Shown: positions 52,401-61,741, numbered from the stretch's first letter. The stretch: 64,000 bases of DNA from Nannochloropsis salina CCMP1776 (GCA_004565275.1 SDOX01000021.1:792230-856229), one strand, 5' to 3'. The notes: generated by a model from the sequence alone, not told the origin. Made by a program: numbers and translations.

Positions 52401-55400
52401 GAAGAAGCTGCGCAAGACCCAATGCTCGACGCAAAGCGCTTGCAACTAATAACTCAGGCGGCAAGGATACTGGATCAGAACCGTATGGCGCGCTTCGACC
52501 CCCGGTCAGGGAATTTGGCAGTCACGGACATGGGACGGACGGCGTCGCACTACTATATCCGGCACGAGTCCGTGGAGCAATTCAATGGTTTGCTTTCCCA
52601 GGTTTTGACGGAGGCGCAGGCTCTACATGTGCTCTGTGCTGCAAAAGAATTCGAAGAAGTCAAAGTGCGTCCAGAGGAGCTCGATGAGATTGACAAACTC
52701 CGCCTTTCGTATTGCCCTTTGGAAGTTGGTGCACCAGTGGAGGAGAGTGCTGGGAAGGCCAACGTTTTATTGCAAGCTTATCTAAGCCGAGCCAGGGTAC
52801 ATGGCTTTACTATAATCTCCGATACGAATTACGTGGCACAAAATGCGGGACGTGTGGGGCGGGCTTTGTTTGAAGTCTGCTTGCGAAAGGGGTGGTGTTC
52901 TGTGGCAGCCGGATTCCTACGAATCTGCAAGTCCATAGACCGGCGCATGTGGTGGCATGACAATCCATTGCGTCAGTTTGAGGCTCTTTCAGGGGACATT
53001 ATTCGAAAGCTTGAGGAAAAACATGCTAGCATTGCTCAGTTATTGGACATGACAGCTCCGGAAGTAGGACAACTGGTACATCACATGCGAAGCGGTAAAA
53101 TAATTCTTGAATTAGCTCGCATGCTTCCTTGTCTAGAGCTATCAGCTTCCATTCAGCCTATCACTCGTGGAATTCTCCGTGTGACACTCAAAATTGAGGC
53201 TGTCTTTGATTGGGCAGACCGGTGGCATGGCTCAGTCGAGCCGTGGTGGATATGGGTGGAAGACGCAGAGAATGAGAGGGTGTACCATAGTGAACCTTGG
53301 CTCTTGCACAAACGTCAAAAAGACGATGCTCATGTCGTGGCATTTACTATCCCGATATTTGAACCGTTGCCACCCCAATATACTGTGCGTGCCGTCTCGG
53401 ATCGGTGGGTGGGCGCGGAGTCCAGTGTCACAGTCTCTTTTCGACACCTCATTCTCCCCGACCGGCATCCGCCCCACACGGATTTGCTGGATTTGGCTCC
53501 CTTATCCAAAAGTGTCTTGCAGCACGAGGACTTCGAGGGCTTGTACCGTTTTACACACTTCAATCCTATTCAGACGCAGGCTTTTCATGTGCTATACCAC
53601 ACAGACGCTAATGTACTCGTTGGAGCTCCAACAGGAAGTGGAAAAACCTTACTTGCAGAGTTAGCGGTACTACGCATGTTAAAGATGTCAGCACAAGCGT
53701 CAAAATGCACAGATGGTCATGTGCGAGCGAAGACAGTTTATATTGCTCCCCTCAAGGCGCTAGCCCGGGAGCGCTTACAAGAATGGCGCAAGAAGCTCGG
53801 CAAAACCCTTGGGTTGGTTGTGCTCGAGCTCTCAGGAGATGTTACGCCCGACGTGGCAGCCTTGAAACGTGCCGATATCATCATAGCCACGCCTGAGAAA
53901 TGGGATGGTATCACGAGGAATTGGAAGAAACGAGACTATGTTGGGGATGTCCGTCTTCTTATCATGGACGAGATCCACCTGCTAGGGGAGGATCGCGGGC
54001 CGGTGTTGGAAGTAATCGTGTCACGCATGCGCTACATAGCAGCCCAAAAGCATCGATCCGTCAGAATGCTGGGTCTATCTACGGCCTTGGCCAATCCACA
54101 AGACCTGGCTGACTGGCTGGGGGTGGGGCCTGAAGGGCTATTCAACTTCCGGCCCTCCGTTCGGCCTATCCCTATGGAGGTGCACGTCGCTGGATTCCCT
54201 GGGCGACACTACTGCCCGCGCATGGCCTCGATGAATAAACCAACATTCCAAGCAATTATGGAACACTCCCCTAAGAAGCCCGCATTGGTCTTTGTCTCAT
54301 CACGCCGGCAAACACGACTTACGGCGTTGGAAATGATATCTCTCTGCGCTCAAGGCGACTATCCGAAGCAGTTCCTTCACATGCCAGAAGATGAGATTGC
54401 TGATGTAGTTGTCACCTTGCGAGACGCTGCTTTAAGACACACATTAGTTTTTGGAATCGGCATCCACCACGCTGGCCTGGATGACCATGATCGTATCACA
54501 GTCGAAAATCTTTTCGTCACAGGAAAAGTTCAAGTGCTCGTATGCACTTCAACGCTCGCCTGGGGCGTCAACTTTCCGGCCCATCTCGTTGTGATAAAGG
54601 GTACGGAATATTTTGACGGCAAGACAAGTCGATACGTAGACTTTCCCGTAACAGACATTCTGCAAATGATGGGCCGCGCGGGTCGGCCTCAATTTGATAC
54701 GCGTGGTGTGGCATGTATATTAGTTCACGAGCCTAAGAAAAACTTCATCAAGAAGTTCCTTTACGAACCCTTTCCAGTGGAATCTAGCTTGAAGGATGTA
54801 TTACACAATCATCTGAATGCAGAGGTTTCCGGGGGCTCCGTGCAAAACAAGGAGCAGGCCATGGAATACTTGACCTGGACGTTCTTCTTCAGGCGGTTGG
54901 TAATGAATCCGACGTACTACTCTCTTGAGGAGACGGCGCCAGAGGCTGTACAACGTTATCTTTTGGAACTTATAAATGGTGTTTTCGAGGATCTAGAGGA
55001 CGCTGGTTGCATTGAAATTGATGAAGACGAGTTCGGAATCCATTCTACGGTCCTTGGACACATCGCCTCTTACTACTATCTCGATTACCGTTCTGTTGGT
55101 ACCTTTCGCAATGCCTTGGCCGATTTGGGTTTAGGAGAGGAGGAGATGGACGTTCCCGTCGAATATAAAGCTGCATCAATCATTCCTCAATTAGCAGGAT
55201 TATTGGCTGAAGCGCAAGAGTATGAGGACTTGCCCGTGCGGCACAATGAGGATTTGCTGAACGCTGGATTGGCGGAAAATGCTAGCTGGCCGATGCAAGA
55301 TTATGATATGGGATCTAGTAATGCAAAAGCGTACTTACTTCTACAGGCTCACATGCAGCACATGGATTTACCCATATCGGACTACGTGAATGATACGAAG

Positions 55401-56198
55401 TCAGTCTTAGATCAGGCACCGCGGATCATCAATGCTATGGTAGACATTGCCGCGGATGAGGGTATGCTTCCTGTGGCCTTGGGTACCATGCGATTGGCAC
55501 AGATGCTGACGCAGGCATGTGATGACAAGAGCTCACCGTTGTTGCAGCTGCCTAGCTTGCGTGCTGTCATCCAACATCGCGAAAAGGACGAGATAAGTAG
55601 ATGGCAGCAAGAGGATTTACGACAATGGGCCCAAGCGGACCAGCGGGCTTTGAGACGCTTTTTGGTAGGAGCAGGACTCACGGGCGTTAATGTGGAGGAA
55701 GTGGCAATAGAATTGCGTCGGATAAGTCTTGTAACGGTGGTAGGGACGCGTATATTTGTTAAAGGCAGCGTCACAGGCGGAGACGCTTTTGACGCGACCA
55801 ACGCTAAGCCGTCTTCTTACATGGTCCCGATGTCCTCGAGCAATCGACCTCTGGTGATGGCTGACCAGGATTATATACTGGAGGTCACTTTGCGTTGCCG
55901 ACGCGGTCAAGGCAGTGGACCACCGCTAACACGATCCCGCTTTAACAAGCACCAAGCCAAGCAAGGAGGAGGGAGCTGGTGGCTCGCCTTAGGAGAAGCC
56001 GAAGAGGAGCTTTTGGCGCTCAAACGCGTGACATGCAGTCAGAGGGATGGGGATATGACTGTCAGGCTGACTTTTCCGGCGCCTGTTGTATCGGGACATA
56101 CGCTTCTGCATTTACATCTGTGCCCTGACAATTTTGTTGGTCTGGATCAGCGCATGGCAGTACACATGGAAGTGAGAGAAGAGGGGGGAGCGAATTGA
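49443..56198 (+). CDS. ASCC3: ASCC3-like Ski2-type double-cassette helicase
   Basis: One 6.8-kb exon encodes 2,251 residues from ATG 49443 (MAAARLRNEPTRS); an in-frame codon run upstream begins at 49386. Cassette 1 has Walker A ICAPTGAGKTNIAMLALLAL (about residue 546), DEVH in LVIIDEVHLLADERGA, LVGLSATLPNYKDV and QIFGRAGRPQYDTSG, then a Sec63 domain. Cassette 2 has LVGAPTGSGKTLLAELAVLR (about 1,393), DEIH in LLIMDEIHLLGEDRGPVLE, and LGLSTALANPQDLADWLG in place of the SAT motif, then a second Sec63 domain up to the C-terminus. STALAN in cassette 2 and intact DExH boxes in both fit ASCC3 rather than the spliceosomal Brr2. ASCC3 unwinds DNA for alkylation repair and splits collided ribosomes (Slh1/RQT role). 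Confidence 0.93.
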   Translation: MAAARLRNEPTRSHASGPPRTALARSHPALRPRLSSLLRVLSLHKPPLDPDKAFLERAATFDETIAAAAGIDDQEFEDLAPGPCRKEKEVPPWDAILKASMRGGKLGNALKGEVKDAFYRLIRLAGQLAGDEGAVEAASGLLFEVAGSHHALERRGEFETLLQRPIKESTWLQAISCAEVLLSWYREVVSSSSRRTSGRPAPKASGKMWGSDVRFREDLDGILELCESIQSIDRDEKDNGMGKRDDVTATGGAPTPCLPPNVEGRTLLAHCNEHVSSTGAEGLGATDLAKGILEILRRYTGEGELQTGLFDLLGVEGFDFMGWILENVQALRRIKDRDLRQQGSRGMTDESGMRSSSIVARGPSRPPTVGPGVSIMTEEEKQLEKERRKDERRARKRGKGGLVREDLTEGGDTFASVTGGLYTAPLKFDALDEIDWVAILGFDPRQRAEGAQLGEKELLPEGTRHFWGDRGKGLPPGAVKSYKPGFEQVHIPAPVRAAPVGRCPLIDVATALEPWALPAFSGIKRLNRIQSEVFEAAYNSQENLLICAPTGAGKTNIAMLALLALVREHVKGGRVERGLNLKVIYIAPMKALAQEVVAKFSERLKGLGLVVRELTGDMQLTKREVEESHLIVTTPEKWDVVTRKGGEGSLAAIVGLVIIDEVHLLADERGAVIESIVARSQRLVETSQRAMRLVGLSATLPNYKDVGLFLRANPKRGLFHFGPEYRPVPLDMTFIGVTEKQKFRQLNLMNDIAYMRALDAIRQGHQVMIFVHSRKDTTRTAQAIKDKAAKMNTLSEFSCMATKAFAAYAPQVSKSRNDDLRQHFDAGLGIHHAGMLRPDRSLTERMFENGAIRVLVCTATLAWGINLPAHTVLIKGTEVYSPDKGGFADLSMLDVMQIFGRAGRPQYDTSGEAVMITTHKALPRYLALLTEQMPIESAFIKQLPDHLNAEIVSGTVTSVKEGAAWLAYTYLYIRMLKNPMAYGVTYEEAAQDPMLDAKRLQLITQAARILDQNRMARFDPRSGNLAVTDMGRTASHYYIRHESVEQFNGLLSQVLTEAQALHVLCAAKEFEEVKVRPEELDEIDKLRLSYCPLEVGAPVEESAGKANVLLQAYLSRARVHGFTIISDTNYVAQNAGRVGRALFEVCLRKGWCSVAAGFLRICKSIDRRMWWHDNPLRQFEALSGDIIRKLEEKHASIAQLLDMTAPEVGQLVHHMRSGKIILELARMLPCLELSASIQPITRGILRVTLKIEAVFDWADRWHGSVEPWWIWVEDAENERVYHSEPWLLHKRQKDDAHVVAFTIPIFEPLPPQYTVRAVSDRWVGAESSVTVSFRHLILPDRHPPHTDLLDLAPLSKSVLQHEDFEGLYRFTHFNPIQTQAFHVLYHTDANVLVGAPTGSGKTLLAELAVLRMLKMSAQASKCTDGHVRAKTVYIAPLKALARERLQEWRKKLGKTLGLVVLELSGDVTPDVAALKRADIIIATPEKWDGITRNWKKRDYVGDVRLLIMDEIHLLGEDRGPVLEVIVSRMRYIAAQKHRSVRMLGLSTALANPQDLADWLGVGPEGLFNFRPSVRPIPMEVHVAGFPGRHYCPRMASMNKPTFQAIMEHSPKKPALVFVSSRRQTRLTALEMISLCAQGDYPKQFLHMPEDEIADVVVTLRDAALRHTLVFGIGIHHAGLDDHDRITVENLFVTGKVQVLVCTSTLAWGVNFPAHLVVIKGTEYFDGKTSRYVDFPVTDILQMMGRAGRPQFDTRGVACILVHEPKKNFIKKFLYEPFPVESSLKDVLHNHLNAEVSGGSVQNKEQAMEYLTWTFFFRRLVMNPTYYSLEETAPEAVQRYLLELINGVFEDLEDAGCIEIDEDEFGIHSTVLGHIASYYYLDYRSVGTFRNALADLGLGEEEMDVPVEYKAASIIPQLAGLLAEAQEYEDLPVRHNEDLLNAGLAENASWPMQDYDMGSSNAKAYLLLQAHMQHMDLPISDYVNDTKSVLDQAPRIINAMVDIAADEGMLPVALGTMRLAQMLTQACDDKSSPLLQLPSLRAVIQHREKDEISRWQQEDLRQWAQADQRALRRFLVGAGLTGVNVEEVAIELRRISLVTVVGTRIFVKGSVTGGDAFDATNAKPSSYMVPMSSSNRPLVMADQDYILEVTLRCRRGQGSGPPLTRSRFNKHQAKQGGGSWWLALGEAEEELLALKRVTCSQRDGDMTVRLTFPAPVVSGHTLLHLHLCPDNFVGLDQRMAVHMEVREEGGAN

Positions 56199-56532
56199 CG
56201 AGAATTTGACAGAATAGAAACGATAGTGTGCAGATACACATGCAACGTAAAAGTTCAAAGTAAGAAGCAGACGACCTATGAAGTTTTTGCACACTCAAAA
56301 GCAAAAGGCAATCTTTCAACGACTGAGCAGTTGCGAGCAGGAGTTTCATATTCTCTTTCTTCTTGCTGATTAAAATCCATACTTGACCTGTTGGCATAAT
56401 CCAGTCAACGTGCGTACACGTTTTGAGATACATCTGGGTGGTTTAGTCTCGCACCTTTCATGTGAAGCAAAGATAGCTTGTCTTTCCAATTCGTCCGTCC
56501 TTTAAATAATAATCAGCCCGCAGACTCCGCCT
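56199..56532. other. Convergent 3' spacer
   Basis: It lies between the stops of the ASCC3-like gene and the peroxidase gene. Probable 3' UTRs. Nothing else was seen. Confidence 0.5.
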
Positions 56533-57827
56533 TCACAGTCCTAGCATGTTTTTCATTTTAGCCAAAAAGCTGCCTCCACTTGTCTTCTCCTTGGGGAACG
56601 GTACACCCAGCTCCAGCAGCTTGCTAAAGGCCGCCGCAAAGTGCTTAGAGAAGAGCTCCTCGTCTTCTTTGTAGGCGATGACCCATTTCTTGAAAGCAGG
56701 ATCCTCCATGAGCGCCATGTCCGTCGGGAGCATCATCAGATTACCTGTCGAGTCTTCATACTGCAAGGGTCCGCGCCATATTTTCCCTTTGTGCGTCTTC
56801 TTGGGTACCCATTTCTCTTCCACAAGCAAGCGAAAGTACTCGTTCGAAAAGGAATTAGGGGCGAACGTCCAGGGCCCAACAAAGCCGCTCGTATCCAAAT
56901 GGCAGAAACCCATGCTATGGCCGCCACTCAAGGCCACAATCTCTTGGTCGTTCAAGCCCATGCGGTTGAAGATGGAACGGAGGTGGGCAGCCCCTTGGGT
57001 GGCGTCAGGGAGGCGGCCATCGGGAACGCTCTTCGATCCATCGTCAGCGTCCGTCCTTCCGGACCGCCAAGGAATGACTGGCCCACCCGCTTCCTCCACA
57101 GCCACTTTGGCAGCGAAGGTCCACAGGTCCGAGAAGGACATGCCATACTTGGCTTGCAGGGGCTCCAGAAGAGCCCGCGGAAAGCTGAGGCCTTGGTTGG
57201 CCTCGTAATGGGCCTCTGGAATAAATCGCATGCATGCACCGTTGCTCCCACCATTTTGGGCCGTGCGGTCGTAGGTTCCAGACGTATGGAACCCCAAACG
57301 AATGAGGGTGGGACCAATGCTGGTCCCGTCACCGCGGCGCTCCTCCTCGTCCTCAATCATCTTCACGATGTCCTTTCGGACGGCGCCCTCCCAGTCGATC
57401 TTGGCTGACAATGTGTGAGCTATCTCTGTATTCCATGCAAAACCTATAAGCAAACCGGTTGTGCCAGTAGCAAAGACCATTTTTTGCCAGCTGGATTTGG
57501 CCACACTCGTTACCTGTGTAGATGTCATGACGGGAAGCTGGTTACTTACTTGTTCTGACATCCCTGAAGAGAGGTCGTTGCTTCTGTGACATCTGAAAGC
57601 TTGATGGAAGAACACTGCTGCCAAATTATATGATTTATCAGGTAACCCGTGCACTTAATTTAATAAAATGAGATTCTCTCCCTTTACAAGATCGGACGTG
57701 TCCTCTCAGAAGTAATCGTGCCCAGACCTACATTTAGATTTGTCGTGATTGCACGGACAGCCCCCGCGCCGGTTGGATAGCGTAACGCACGAGCTGCAAT
57801 GCGCAAAGATTGACGAGCAAACATCAT
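56533..57827 (-). CDS. class I haem peroxidase (ascorbate/cytochrome c peroxidase family)
   Basis: Main exon 57513-56533 joins a proposed first exon 57827-57732 across a 218-bp intron (donor GTAGGT, acceptor ACACAG) in phase 0, giving 358 residues. Exon 1 encodes [20 protein letters not shown], a strong mitochondrial leader. Without it, an ATG at 57561 ([16 protein letters not shown]) in the main exon would give a 342-residue form lacking the leader. A hydrophobic segment [16 protein letters not shown] follows. The peroxidase domain has the distal site [33 protein letters not shown], the proximal His in [19 protein letters not shown], and [18 protein letters not shown] with the Trp found in both APX and CcP. 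The distal Trp of classic APX and CcP is Phe here. It removes H2O2 using ascorbate or cytochrome c; sequence does not decide. Confidence 0.82.
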
Positions 57828-58262
57828 GGTGGCAGAGAACTTGTTTCCCCAGGAATTCTGCAGTTGTGTGAGGGACAGTGTCCAAGTGCGAATCGGTAAG
57901 GTGTAGCTGTTACCACTTTTGTTGCTGCAGGCATGCCACGCGCTTGTCATGCATGTAGTCTATTCGATGTCGTTTACATCTTCTCACAACAAACACATTT
58001 CTTGCTTTGGTGCCTCTGTCTGATTGCGTCTGTCTTGACGTCTGTTGATGACGGAGCCCGCTGGCTGATGTATGGCGTCATCGTTGTTCGCCAAATCATG
58101 TTTCCGTGCCATCGGATGTCCTTTCTTCTTGTGATTACAGAGCTCTTTGCATTATGTGGCTCGACCCTGACTAATTTGTCATCCATCTCCCTTGGGGAAG
58201 ACCAACATCCGAGACTGGTCTTCGATCAACGCCATCAAAGGGCCAAGACAAGGTCTTCATTC
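57828..58262. promoter_or_regulatory. Divergent start region, peroxidase and GH31 enzyme
   Basis: The peroxidase (minus) and the sulfoquinovosidase-like gene (plus) face away from each other with about 435 bp between the chosen start codons. The plus-strand frame stays open back to 57933, so part of this stretch may encode a longer GH31 N-terminus (ATG at 58116 or 57933). Confidence 0.4.
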
Positions 58263-60659
58263 ATGGTGGTCCCTTCAAGCACTGCCACCGCGGCCGTCCT
58301 TGCCCTTGCTATCGCAGTAGCTTTAGTAATAGAGCCACCGGTGTTTTTGCGGCGTTGGTGGCTTGAGTGGGGTTTGTCTCTGGAGGTTTCTACTAAGTGT
58401 CAAACGGCGGAACACTACGCTGTGGGCAATGGCTTCGACGTTTTCTGGGATAAAGGTGCCCTCAGCGTCTTGAGATCTTCACTGCCGTCACTGCCGCAAT
58501 CCTCGTCGTCGGCATCACCGAACAACACATTGTGGCATTCATACGCCCGCGATAAACCTTTTATTCTTGCTGCACGGGCTGTGCTAAAGCACGATCCTAT
58601 CCAGGATGGACACTACTTCCTCAATCAAGGCATTCGCGGACAAACCACCCGGCAAACTGTGGAATCCCTCCTTTACGAGCCCAACGTCTCGTTGACCCTA
58701 CTTGGTACGCTGGATAGGCCGGGGGGGCCCTCAATCCCGTACCGATTCACTTTATCAGCGGACAAGGCTTGCACCGACGGCAAGCTGCATTTTGCTATAC
58801 TCCTGGGAGAGACGGATGAGAGCCAAGACGATGATAGCGACGACGAAATAGTCTACGCGGGTAAAGATGGGCCTATTCCCTCCAACAAAGCGGCCTACTA
58901 CAACCGGGTCTGGCTTCGATACGGGTCTGACAAGGAGGAGGCTTTCTTTGGTTTTGGACAGCACTACTCCCGATGGGACTTGAAGGGGCGCCGGGTCCCC
59001 GTGATCATCAGCGAGCAGGGGGTTGGCCGGGGCCTTCAGCCCACGACCTTCGCGCTGAATACGTTCCTCCACGGTGTAGGCTCCGCCTGGCACACGACCT
59101 ACGTGGCCAAGCCCATGTACCTGACAAGCCGCGGACGGGCTCTCTCTCTGGTCGGTCCCAAAGTCTCCTTCTTCGATCTGACGCTACCGGACATTGTCAC
59201 GGCTGAATACTGGTCATGCAGGAGCATGCGGGGAATTCTGTACAGCGCGGCCTCGCCGCTTGAGACCGTGGCGCTTCTGAGCACGGAGACGGGCCGAATG
59301 CAACCGCTTCCCGCCTGGACTCAGCGAGGGGTGGTGGTGGGGCTGGAGGGGGGCTCGGAGGAGGTCGAGCGTATAACGGCGAGGCTCGAGGCGCACCAGG
59401 TCCCCTTAGTCGCTGTTTGGCTGCAAGACTGGGTGGGCACCAGGCAGGACTGGGACGGGACGCGGCTGATCTGGAATTGGGAGGTGAACAGGGGCTACTA
59501 CCCTCGCTGGGACTCGTTCCGGCAGCGGCTGGAGGCCTCGGGGGGAGTCAAAGTCTTGACCTACATCAACCCCTTCCTGGTGGACGTGGCAGCTGCTAAC
59601 AAGTCCTTTCCCCACACCCGGAACTTGTTCGCCGAGGCGGTGGAGCATGGGCATCTGATCAAAGACGCGGCGGGGCAGCCCTTGCTGGCGAAGAGCGGCA
59701 GCATCGAATTCGGCACCATCGACGCCAGCAGCCCAGAGACGCGGTCCTGGTTCAAGACTGTGATCAAGACGGCTATGATAGAGGGGGCGGGGGCGGGGGG
59801 TTGGATGGCGGATTTCGGAGAGTACGTCCCCTTCCATGCCCGGTTACACGGTGGGAGAGGGAACGTGATGCACAACGCCTTCCCCGACTACTGGGCCTCC
59901 TTGCAGCGCGAGGCGATCGCGGAGGCGGGCGGCGAGGCTGCAGAGGAAGTGGTGGCCTTTGTGCGGTCCGGCTATATGAAGACGCCGGGGTTCGCGCAGC
60001 TGTACTGGGTGGGGGACCAGCTGGTCACGTGGGACGGGCACGACGGCATCAAGACGGTGCTGCCGGCCATGCTGTCGGGGGGGCTGGTCGGCCACAGCCT
60101 GACTCACTCAGACGTGGGCGGGTACACAATGATCGACCATCCTGTGCTCAAGTTCTTCCGCCCCCGCGAGCTCTTGTTTCGGTGGGTGGAGCTGGGCGCC
60201 TTCGCCGGGGTCCTCTTCCGCACTCACCTGGGAAGCTTCATGCATACCCCCAGCGCGCAGGTCTGGGACGACGCAGAGACGATGGCTCACTTTGCTCGCT
60301 TCGGTCGAATCTTCGCCCATCTAGCGCCTTACCGCAGCGTCCTGATGGAGGAGGCGGCCAGCAAGGGCTACCCAGTGGTCAGGCCTCTCTTCCTCCACTA
60401 CCCCGGCGACGCCAGCGCCTACAGGATCAGCCAGCAGTTCCTCCTGGGGCCCGACCTTCTGGTCGCTCCCGTCCTAAACCCTGGGCAGGAGACCTTGCGC
60501 CTGTACCTGCCGGGGGGGGATCGGTGGCGGCACGTGTGGACGGGGCACATTTACGAGGGAGGATGGCTCACGGTCTCTGCCCCCATAGGCGAGATCCCGG
60601 TCTTCAGCCGCCAAGGCACGCCTTTTGCGGAGCTCTTCGACAGCCTTGTAGAGGCGTGA
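58263..60659 (+). CDS. GH31 glycosidase, sulfoquinovosidase (YihQ)-like
   Basis: A single exon. From ATG 58263 the product has 798 residues and starts with an anchor or signal (TAAVLALAIAVALVIEPPVF); in-frame ATGs at 58116 (MSFLLVITELFALCG) and 57933 are alternatives. The GH31 barrel carries the features of bacterial YihQ rather than of alpha-glucosidase: VWLQDWVGTRQDWDGTRLIW (the QDWxGxR segment whose Arg and Trp bind the sulfonate), WNWEVNRGYYPRW, the nucleophile Asp in GGWMADFGEYVPFHARLHGG, VMHNAFPDYWA, then the acid/base Asp in YWVGDQLVTWDGHDGI and LTHSDVGGYT. YihQ releases sulfoquinovose from the plant sulfolipid SQDG and its lyso or glyceryl forms. In a phototroph it could recycle its own thylakoid sulfolipid. 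Leader and function are inferred. Confidence 0.8.
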   Translation: MVVPSSTATAAVLALAIAVALVIEPPVFLRRWWLEWGLSLEVSTKCQTAEHYAVGNGFDVFWDKGALSVLRSSLPSLPQSSSSASPNNTLWHSYARDKPFILAARAVLKHDPIQDGHYFLNQGIRGQTTRQTVESLLYEPNVSLTLLGTLDRPGGPSIPYRFTLSADKACTDGKLHFAILLGETDESQDDDSDDEIVYAGKDGPIPSNKAAYYNRVWLRYGSDKEEAFFGFGQHYSRWDLKGRRVPVIISEQGVGRGLQPTTFALNTFLHGVGSAWHTTYVAKPMYLTSRGRALSLVGPKVSFFDLTLPDIVTAEYWSCRSMRGILYSAASPLETVALLSTETGRMQPLPAWTQRGVVVGLEGGSEEVERITARLEAHQVPLVAVWLQDWVGTRQDWDGTRLIWNWEVNRGYYPRWDSFRQRLEASGGVKVLTYINPFLVDVAAANKSFPHTRNLFAEAVEHGHLIKDAAGQPLLAKSGSIEFGTIDASSPETRSWFKTVIKTAMIEGAGAGGWMADFGEYVPFHARLHGGRGNVMHNAFPDYWASLQREAIAEAGGEAAEEVVAFVRSGYMKTPGFAQLYWVGDQLVTWDGHDGIKTVLPAMLSGGLVGHSLTHSDVGGYTMIDHPVLKFFRPRELLFRWVELGAFAGVLFRTHLGSFMHTPSAQVWDDAETMAHFARFGRIFAHLAPYRSVLMEEAASKGYPVVRPLFLHYPGDASAYRISQQFLLGPDLLVAPVLNPGQETLRLYLPGGDRWRHVWTGHIYEGGWLTVSAPIGEIPVFSRQGTPFAELFDSLVEA

Positions 60660-60868
60660 ATCGGGCATCGTGACAAAGCTTATGGCACTCGGAACTGTCG
60701 GCACCACACAGAAAGAGTGAGGTTACGAGGTAATGTGGGAAAATACGAGCATCGGAGAAGAAAGTCGTGTTATATATTTTCCATGTCTCGAAGCGATCTC
60801 TATTCGTCCGTAGTAAGGCACGAGATAAAACCTGTATGACAGTGTGCGAGCAGAGTGTCCTACGTATT

Positions 60869-61741
60869 TTATTCTTTTTCCTCAGACATCTCTAACACCC
60901 GGAGGACCCCCTTCTCCGTCGCGTCATAACGACAACAATATCCTGAGACAGCTCCCTCTCCCCCCACTGTGTCCCCATTCCGGGATTCCATGTCCTCTTC
61001 TAACTTCCAAATCGCCATTGATTCCCCGCCTTTGTGATTTTGGTCCCCACTGATGCGTAAGATCATGCCCAACTGCCGGATCAGAGGAAGCAAAAGGCCC
61101 CGGCTTGCCTGCTCCATGGTCACGACCAGCGAGCAATGATGTCCAGTCCGCTGCCTGATGTGCTCGGCTGCATCGCGTATCACACTCAGGACCTGACAGT
61201 AGGCGCTCAGCGAGTCGTCGTCTCGATTCGTGGTGCTTATGTAGCGGTCCAGATCGTCCACCACAATCACGGAGGGCAATAAAGCGTCTGGCTGGTTATG
61301 AAGGCTTCCGAAGTACCAGCAGAGACCCTGGACGCTCGTGAAGCGCTTCAGGAAGACATTATCCAGCACAGAGAAATCCCATCCCTTTGCTCGACCTACA
61401 CAGCTGGGCCCTGTCTGTTCGCTTTGGTGGTGTGGCTCAACAGCCGGGCTAGACGAAGGCCTGGAAGAAGCGACTACGAGTCGCGTTGTTTTGACCACGT
61501 GGCGTGAATCGCGATGCCGGTGAATGAAAATCGCCTGTCGATTTGGATCCTGCTGCGCCATCGTATAGCATAGCTGGAAGGCTAGAGAGCTCTTTCCGCA
61601 TTCCTGAGGTCCCAAGAGGCAAGCGCCCTCAGTACCTCGAGCTCTCAGGAACCGGAGTATGACTGCGACATGCTGGTCTTGATGGGGCTCGATAGAAGCA
61701 CTAATCGGCAAATTGCGCTCATCCACCAATGTCGTACCCAT
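60869..61741 (-). CDS. SWSAP1-like RecA-fold ATPase (RAD51 paralogue type)
   Basis: A single exon of 290 residues from ATG 61741 (MGTTLVDERNLPIS); the frame extends ten codons upstream without an ATG. Walker A is ACLLGPQECGKSSLAFQLCY (residues 44-51), followed by an insert, the segment FTSVQGLCWYFGSLHNQ, and Walker B LLPSVIVVDDLDRYI. A helical region AYCQVLSVIRDAAEHIRQRT and strand CSLVVTMEQASRG complete the core. Small size, no N-terminal DNA-binding domain, and the order of a Walker A, a tyrosine-rich helix and a DDLDRY Walker B resemble SWSAP1, the partner of SWS1 that supports RAD51 filaments in homologous recombination. Elongator Elp5/Elp6-type RecA folds are the alternative. Family placement is by eye only. 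Confidence 0.5.
   Translation of the reverse strand: MGTTLVDERNLPISASIEPHQDQHVAVILRFLRARGTEGACLLGPQECGKSSLAFQLCYTMAQQDPNRQAIFIHRHRDSRHVVKTTRLVVASSRPSSSPAVEPHHQSEQTGPSCVGRAKGWDFSVLDNVFLKRFTSVQGLCWYFGSLHNQPDALLPSVIVVDDLDRYISTTNRDDDSLSAYCQVLSVIRDAAEHIRQRTGHHCSLVVTMEQASRGLLLPLIRQLGMILRISGDQNHKGGESMAIWKLEEDMESRNGDTVGGEGAVSGYCCRYDATEKGVLRVLEMSEEKE

Noticed and set aside
49443-56198. Brr2 spliceosomal helicase
   Set aside because: Both cassettes keep DExH boxes and cassette 2 has STALAN, which fits ASCC3; Brr2 has a degenerate second cassette.
57684-57731. Stand-alone 88-codon frame near the peroxidase
   Set aside because: Its useful part is better explained as the first exon of the peroxidase with a GTAGGT donor at 57731.
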